Positions 59,022-64,000 of a stretch of 64,000 nucleotides of DNA are shown piece by piece. The stretch is from Brugia malayi (taxonomy: Eukaryota > Nematoda > Chromadorea > Rhabditida > Onchocercidae), in assembly GCF_000002995.4 (NCBI RefSeq), contig NW_025062479.1:23490221-23554220 (forward strand). The letters are read 5' to 3'. The translations under genes were made by a program, and so were the position numbers. The stretch's first letter is position 1, and every line of letters starts with the position of its first letter. Under the pieces are notes generated by a model, which had not been told where the DNA came from, searched no databases, and was given only the letters and a program-made list of their open reading frames with translations.

Positions 59022-60513
59022 CAGTACAACTAAGCCTTATATGAAATAAAATTACATGTTTTATCTGCGGGTTCTATATTTTTTGTTTTTCTGCTGTGTT
59101 CTTAACGGGGAATTGGAATATATGTTTGCGACATATGCAGAAAGGAAATATTTGTGTTTTTTTTTCAAGGAAATCACAAGTTTTTTCCACTTTCAATCAG
59201 GCTCATTAGATTTTATCTTAGTTTACTATGATTTAATTTTAAAAAATTACACTGTTAACAGGTAACACATTGCAGTAGTCAAAGAGCGATTAAATGCAAA
59301 AAGCTGTTCAAGTTTTCATAAAAACAAAAATGAACGAAAGTTTCAGAATAATAGGTTACAAGAAAAAAGCAGTAGTGCGACTATGTGTTTATATATGTGC
59401 ATGTGTGTATGCGGATGTATGTATGTTGACATAAATCATTTTTGATGATTTTGAACCTTTTGGAATTTTTTTTACTAACTTTAGTTTGTTTTATGATAAT
59501 GTATTTTGAAATACTATTACGACATGTGATATAACATAAGATAATTAATATTAAATGTTAAAATGAGTGAGTTGAGTGTCACAGAAGAATTGTCACCCTG
59601 TATGATGAAATGATGATATACTGTACCATTGTTGCTTCGTATGAATGATCCATAGTGTTCTGCTTTATCGCTATTATTATTATTATTATTATTTTATTAT
59701 TACCATAACAATTATTATTATTATTGCCATTACTATTTTTTTACTCATCTTGTTAAGTTATTAACATTTTCTTTTTTTTTTTTTTTTTTTTTTTACTTAA
59801 TTCTGTTATGGGATGGAAAAAGAAGAAAGAGAAATTGCTGCAAGCAAGTTTTTCATTTTTTTTTTACAGTTTATTTTTACTACGATTTAAAAAGACAGAA
59901 AATGACAGAAAACAGCTATGTTACCTGTATTAAAGGTCCTTTTCTCTTACAGATGATTAAATTACCACTGTTTCCAAATTTTTTTTTTTCCTGCTTTCAA
60001 TTGTAACACTGTTAAGTATTGACATCTTTGCTGTTTTAATCACTAATCATACTAAATTGTTAAACGAATTGCTGATACAGTATCATACTACGATATTCTT
60101 CATTCAAAATTGTGCTAATTGGATGCAATCAGCTTAAGGTGCTTTTGTTATTTATAATCTGGAATATTGGCCAGCATTATTTATTGAGATTTTAACAATT
60201 GGTATCCTAGACATAGTCTTATTTGTATCTTAGGTATATATATCAAAGCGAAAAAGTCCATTTTTTCTTTTTTTTTTTTTTTTTTTTTTTTTTGTTGAAA
60301 CAAATCAGAAAGGAATTGCAAGCTAAGTTAATACTTCGAGAGCTTAACAGCAAATGGTTTCAAAAAATGCTTTGATTGTGACCGAACATTTCAAACTTGA
60401 TGAATCGTTATACCTGAGCTTATTCGGGAGAAATTCATTGATGTAATGCTATCAGTTTTGGTTAAGTTGATTATAGAAATTGGGTAAATTGGTTAATATG
60501 TATTTTCAGTAAG
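59022..60513. other. Intergenic, no gene seen
   Basis: Contains a TATG/TGTG-rich patch (59380-59430), (ATT)n at 59672-59700, and T-runs at 59770-59794 and 60268-60293. It ends in TATTTTCAG (60509) four nt before the pex3 ATG. Confidence 0.55.
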
Positions 60514-63190
60514 ATGTCAGGTGTGTGGGATTTCTTGAAACGACACCGTGGCAAGATTATTGCTGGTGCAGTTGCTGCTGGAGGAGCATTTGTTGTTCAT
60601 CAAGCTTTGCGAAATTCTCTACAACTCGGTTCTGGTTGGAACCGTGATCGGGAATTTAACCGAAGTCAAATAGAGGTTAGCAGGAGTGATGTTTGTTTAT
60701 TTTATATATTTTATCTGTTTTTTTTTTTTTTCGAAACTACTGCATTTCGGAATTTTATTTTATCTTATAGAGAGTTTTGTGTAGAAAATTCTGAAGATTT
60801 GATTATCTAATACTAATACAGGCTCAAAGACACTACATTTACGATACTCAACATCGAACATGCGATATTTCAATTCTAAATTTGTTGCCCGGTATAGCGA
60901 AACGAATAGCGCTATATTTTGATGTGGAAGCATTAATTGAAGACCTTAGAAATAATAAAGAACTCAGCAAGGAACAACGATTTATCCAGTGGCAGGATAT
61001 TAAGGTCTGGCATTATATAGAAATTATATTATATAAAAAATCTGACATTCTCTTATATAAAAACTTATGTTTTATAGTTTCAACAGATATATTTGCAAAT
61101 TATCGTTTTAATGCATAGAAATGAAATCGGAAATATCCTTGCGTCAACTTTGTTTATAGACGATTTAAGATTGTCTTCATTACAATTTAAAAAAAATGAT
61201 CGAATCATCGATCTATCTTTCTGCGATTTTTTCTCTTTACATACTTAATGATTTATAGATTTGATTTTTTAAATCTATGAATTGGAAGCCTTGTCGTTTC
61301 AGCATTTTAACTTTGCAGTCTTCATAATCAATTCTATCATAACTATATGACCTTCTGTATTTGTCTCTGTATATTTATTTTATCTTTATATTACTATATT
61401 ATGCATTATGCATTTCAGCTCTTTTTGTAGGTAAAAGCAATTGGGCGAATGGTTGCAATTGCCTATGCATTCTCCTTAATTACTGTAACACTGAAATGTC
61501 AGATTTCGATTTTAGCTGCTCAGCTTTCCTCATCACTTACTGAAAAAGATGAAGATTACTGGTAAGTGCTAACAAATCAAAATTTTTGAAATGATTGTTT
61601 CCATTTGTGAATGGTTTGAGAATGGTTTAATGTCTCAGCAACATTTTCATATATTGTAGCAGATTTTCTATATCAGCCACCAATAGATACCAGCCAATAA
61701 AAGCCATCAATAGGTTGATGTGGAATAATGGCAAAAGAACCTTCATACCCATACTGATTCATTAGATTCCACTTTTTTGTTTTATTCTTCTTTTATTTCA
61801 AGCGAATACTCGAAAGTTTCAAACAAGCTTATATTAATGTATTGTTAAGTTATATCGAAAGATTAAATAAATTTCATATTTATAATCATCTGCACTGGTC
61901 GTTTTTAGGTGGAATCAATACTTACCTGAAAATTTTAAACTCAACACTTCACTAATGAATCTAGTCGCCCCACAGAAACGTACTGTTGATTCCTCTTCAC
62001 AACAGATTTTCATGAAATGTTGTCAATTTTTCATATCCACAGGTAAGGCTTGACTAATTTTGATATTTTTAACCAACAATATATACTTACTAATATGTAC
62101 TTAAGAGACCCTTAATTTCTTTAACATAACCGGCAAAATTCATAATTTAAAAAGGTAGTCAATTTATATCACTTTAAAGCTTTAATTCTAACTGCTTGAG
62201 ACATACATCATTCTTTTTTTCTACAGAAGTTAATGATTTCGAAATTCTAAACTAGAAATTATTTGTTTTATCCTTCTTTAACAACTCTTTCGAGCTTACA
62301 TGCATAACAAAGTGCTGAATAATATATACATAAATACAAAATGCATGCACTTACAAATGTGCTAGTTTAGGCTTGGATGATTTATTGAAAAATATTGAAA
62401 GTGTTAGCAGAGCACAACTGGACGAATTGGAATTAAAAACACCAATGGATGGAGAACACCTAAAGGCAATCTTGTTAAATCTCAAGAGAAGTATGGACTT
62501 GTTGCATTGTCGACACTTTTCATATTTCATAGTGCCGAAATATGCAAATAAGGTAATAATCATTCCTGTTCTTTCATCGGACTGAACTTTTCTAATCTAG
62601 CATGAATTTTATATTTCGAGATTAACTTTGTCACATGCGTCTCGCATTAATTTTCAGAATGGTTTTGCATTACCAAATCTTGGTCAACTGGATGCGCTTC
62701 TGAAACGTCTTGTAGAAATGTTGGAATCAACGAAATGCAAAGAAGTAACATCATCACTGGTAGATTTCTTCTTTGATGCCGTCGTAAACGTAAGTGAAAA
62801 ACATCTTATGTTTACTATAGTTCACTATATTTTTTTTTTCTTTTTGTTGTTGTTTTTTTGAGTGAAGTCATTTGTTATCCACTTACTTATTTTTAAAAGT
62901 AATTCATTTTTTAGAGCATAACAAAGCTCCGCTTTTTTTTTTTTATCGCTTTGTAAACTATTTTATTATAATATTAACTTTAAAAAAAAAAAAAAAAAGA
63001 ATTTCAGTATATAAATCAACATAGCACCAATAAAGAGATGCCGATGGCAAGAATGCTACCTCTAATTACGGACAGTTTTCATACTTTATCTCGAAATGGT
63101 TTTGATTCACCAATACAAAATATTCTTTGCTCTATTGAATTACACTCTCTTTCCATGCATGTTTTTTCACTTCCTCCCGTTCAACTGTGA
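60514..63190 (+). CDS. prx-3: Peroxisomal biogenesis factor 3 (PEX3/PRX-3)
   Basis: Peroxisomal membrane anchor that docks PEX19 with newly made membrane proteins. Exons are 60514-60675, 60822-61004, 61431-61561, 61909-62042, 62371-62552, 62658-62789 and 63008-63190; 1107 nt, 368 aa (human 373). It starts MSGVWDFLKRHRGKIIAGAV, matching the VWNFLKRH of human PEX3 and followed by a Gly/Ala membrane segment. AQRHYIYDTQHRTCDISILN parallels the human RQYHFESNQRTCNMTVLS segment that includes PEX19-binding helices. The rest is helical. The ATG lies 4 nt after TATTTTCAG. The last exon reads on past conserved SFHTLSRNGFDSPIQ for about 22 residues to TGA; a missed final intron there is possible, so the extreme C-terminus is less certain. 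Confidence 0.92.
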
Positions 63191-64000
63191 TGTTTTTTTT
63201 CTTATTTCTTTGTTTCTATTTGCTATCCTTTTCACAACTTTTGTTTTTCATAAACTGTATTGTATTGTATTGAAAGATATTCCGCCAAATTATCATTTGT
63301 TATATTCATTTGATAAAAAAATTTCAGGATAAACAACGATAAAGGAGGATTATAGGCTGCAGTATATAAGCATATACATGTGTATTCCCCAAAATTTCAT
63401 CTTATTTGTGTAGATTATCTTCATTTTATTTTCTTTTCATATAAAATCACTTAGGATTACATATCAACCAAGGACCGGTGACATTTTATTTTAACTGATG
63501 ATGATTGTTTCGAATTGAATTAAGATATGATCTACAGCTTTTTCATGTGAAAAGTAATAAGAATAGATGAACAGAGTACTTTTGTTGATGTACAAGTGAT
63601 GTGTTTTTTTTTTTTTTGGAATGATAAAATCATAATTTCAGTATGTATTCTTCTCATTTTGTCATACTTTCAGATTACAAAATATGATTAAAGGATCAAA
63701 TAAGTTACTGTTTTCCTATATTATTGAATTTTCACTACTTTACATTGGCAATCATTACATATTGTACTTGAATATTCTGTATTGTTATGTTAGCTATGCT
63801 TTTAATTAATGTAAATTTCATTTCTTTCATTGCTTTTAAGCTTCGTAAACACTATACTTATCCTTGACTTTCTGAAATGAAAATTGTATGGCCTAGATAG
63901 ACGATTTGATTTTTTATAGAAGTACTACAAGTTTAAATTTTGTGGTGTCTAAGCTCAGAAGAAATAATGTAAATAAATATTTTCGTGCCAAATTGGTAGA
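63191..64000. other. Sequence downstream of pex3, no gene seen
   Basis: AT-rich 3' flank with a T-run at 63605-63617 and an AATAAA at 63972. No phased open frame before the window ends. Confidence 0.5.

Overview
The window is AT-rich (roughly 70% by eye) eukaryotic nuclear DNA, with long poly-A/poly-T runs, microsatellites, introns of about 60-700 nt bounded by GT...(T)TTCAG, and several start codons lying only 3-20 nt after a lone acceptor-like TTTCAG, as expected for spliced-leader trans-splicing. Gene content (DcpS, an IFE-3-like eIF4E, a VHA-17-like V-ATPase e subunit, RNASEK, a TTBK-like kinase) points to a nematode. Intron size, composition and the presence of OGG1 suggest a filarial or other clade III parasite rather than Caenorhabditis. 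No table or database was consulted; exon joins were worked out by hand from reading frame and phase.

Layout. 0-3 kb: satellites and a tandem array of splice-site-like motifs. 3.0-6.2 kb (+): BED zinc-finger protein. 8.3 kb: possible orphan exon. 9.5-11.9 kb (-): 8-oxoguanine glycosylase OGG1, complete in 7 exons. 12.75 kb (-): short unidentified C-terminal exon, facing away from a (+) gene of unknown function at 13.2-15.5 kb. 16.8-19.3 kb (+): HMG-box protein with two CX4C...HX4H fingers. 22.0-25.1 kb (+): scavenger decapping enzyme DcpS. 25.8-26.55 kb (+): RNA polymerase III subunit K. A 27-bp minisatellite carrying AATAAA in nearly every unit starts at its stop codon. 27.8-29.7 kb (+): CLCC1-like membrane protein. 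31.3 kb (+): possible single-pass micro-protein. 32.2-35.6 kb (+): ER chaperone BiP ending in KDEL, with ACGTG elements upstream. 38.3-41.4 kb (-): proteasome alpha subunit PSMA1/PAS-6. 42.2-42.9 kb (-): V-ATPase subunit e, head to head with RNASEK at 43.6-44.5 kb (+). 46.8-49.7 kb (+): TTBK-type kinase. 50.6-54.2 kb (-): SANT-like plus FLYWCH-like protein, with an unresolved coding-like stretch and a possible first exon at 54.25-55.1 kb. 57.3-59.0 kb (+): eIF4E. 60.5-63.2 kb (+): PEX3.

Most genes are housekeeping: protein folding and turnover, V-ATPase, mRNA cap recognition and cap salvage, DNA repair, peroxisome biogenesis. The most notable points are the divergent pairing of two small Vo subunits (e and RNASEK/f), the poly(A)-signal minisatellite seeded from the end of the Pol III subunit gene, the recursive-splice-site-like array, an OGG1 that C. 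elegans is reported to lack, and the unresolved 54-55 kb segment. I found no tRNA, rRNA, CRISPR array or obvious transposase.
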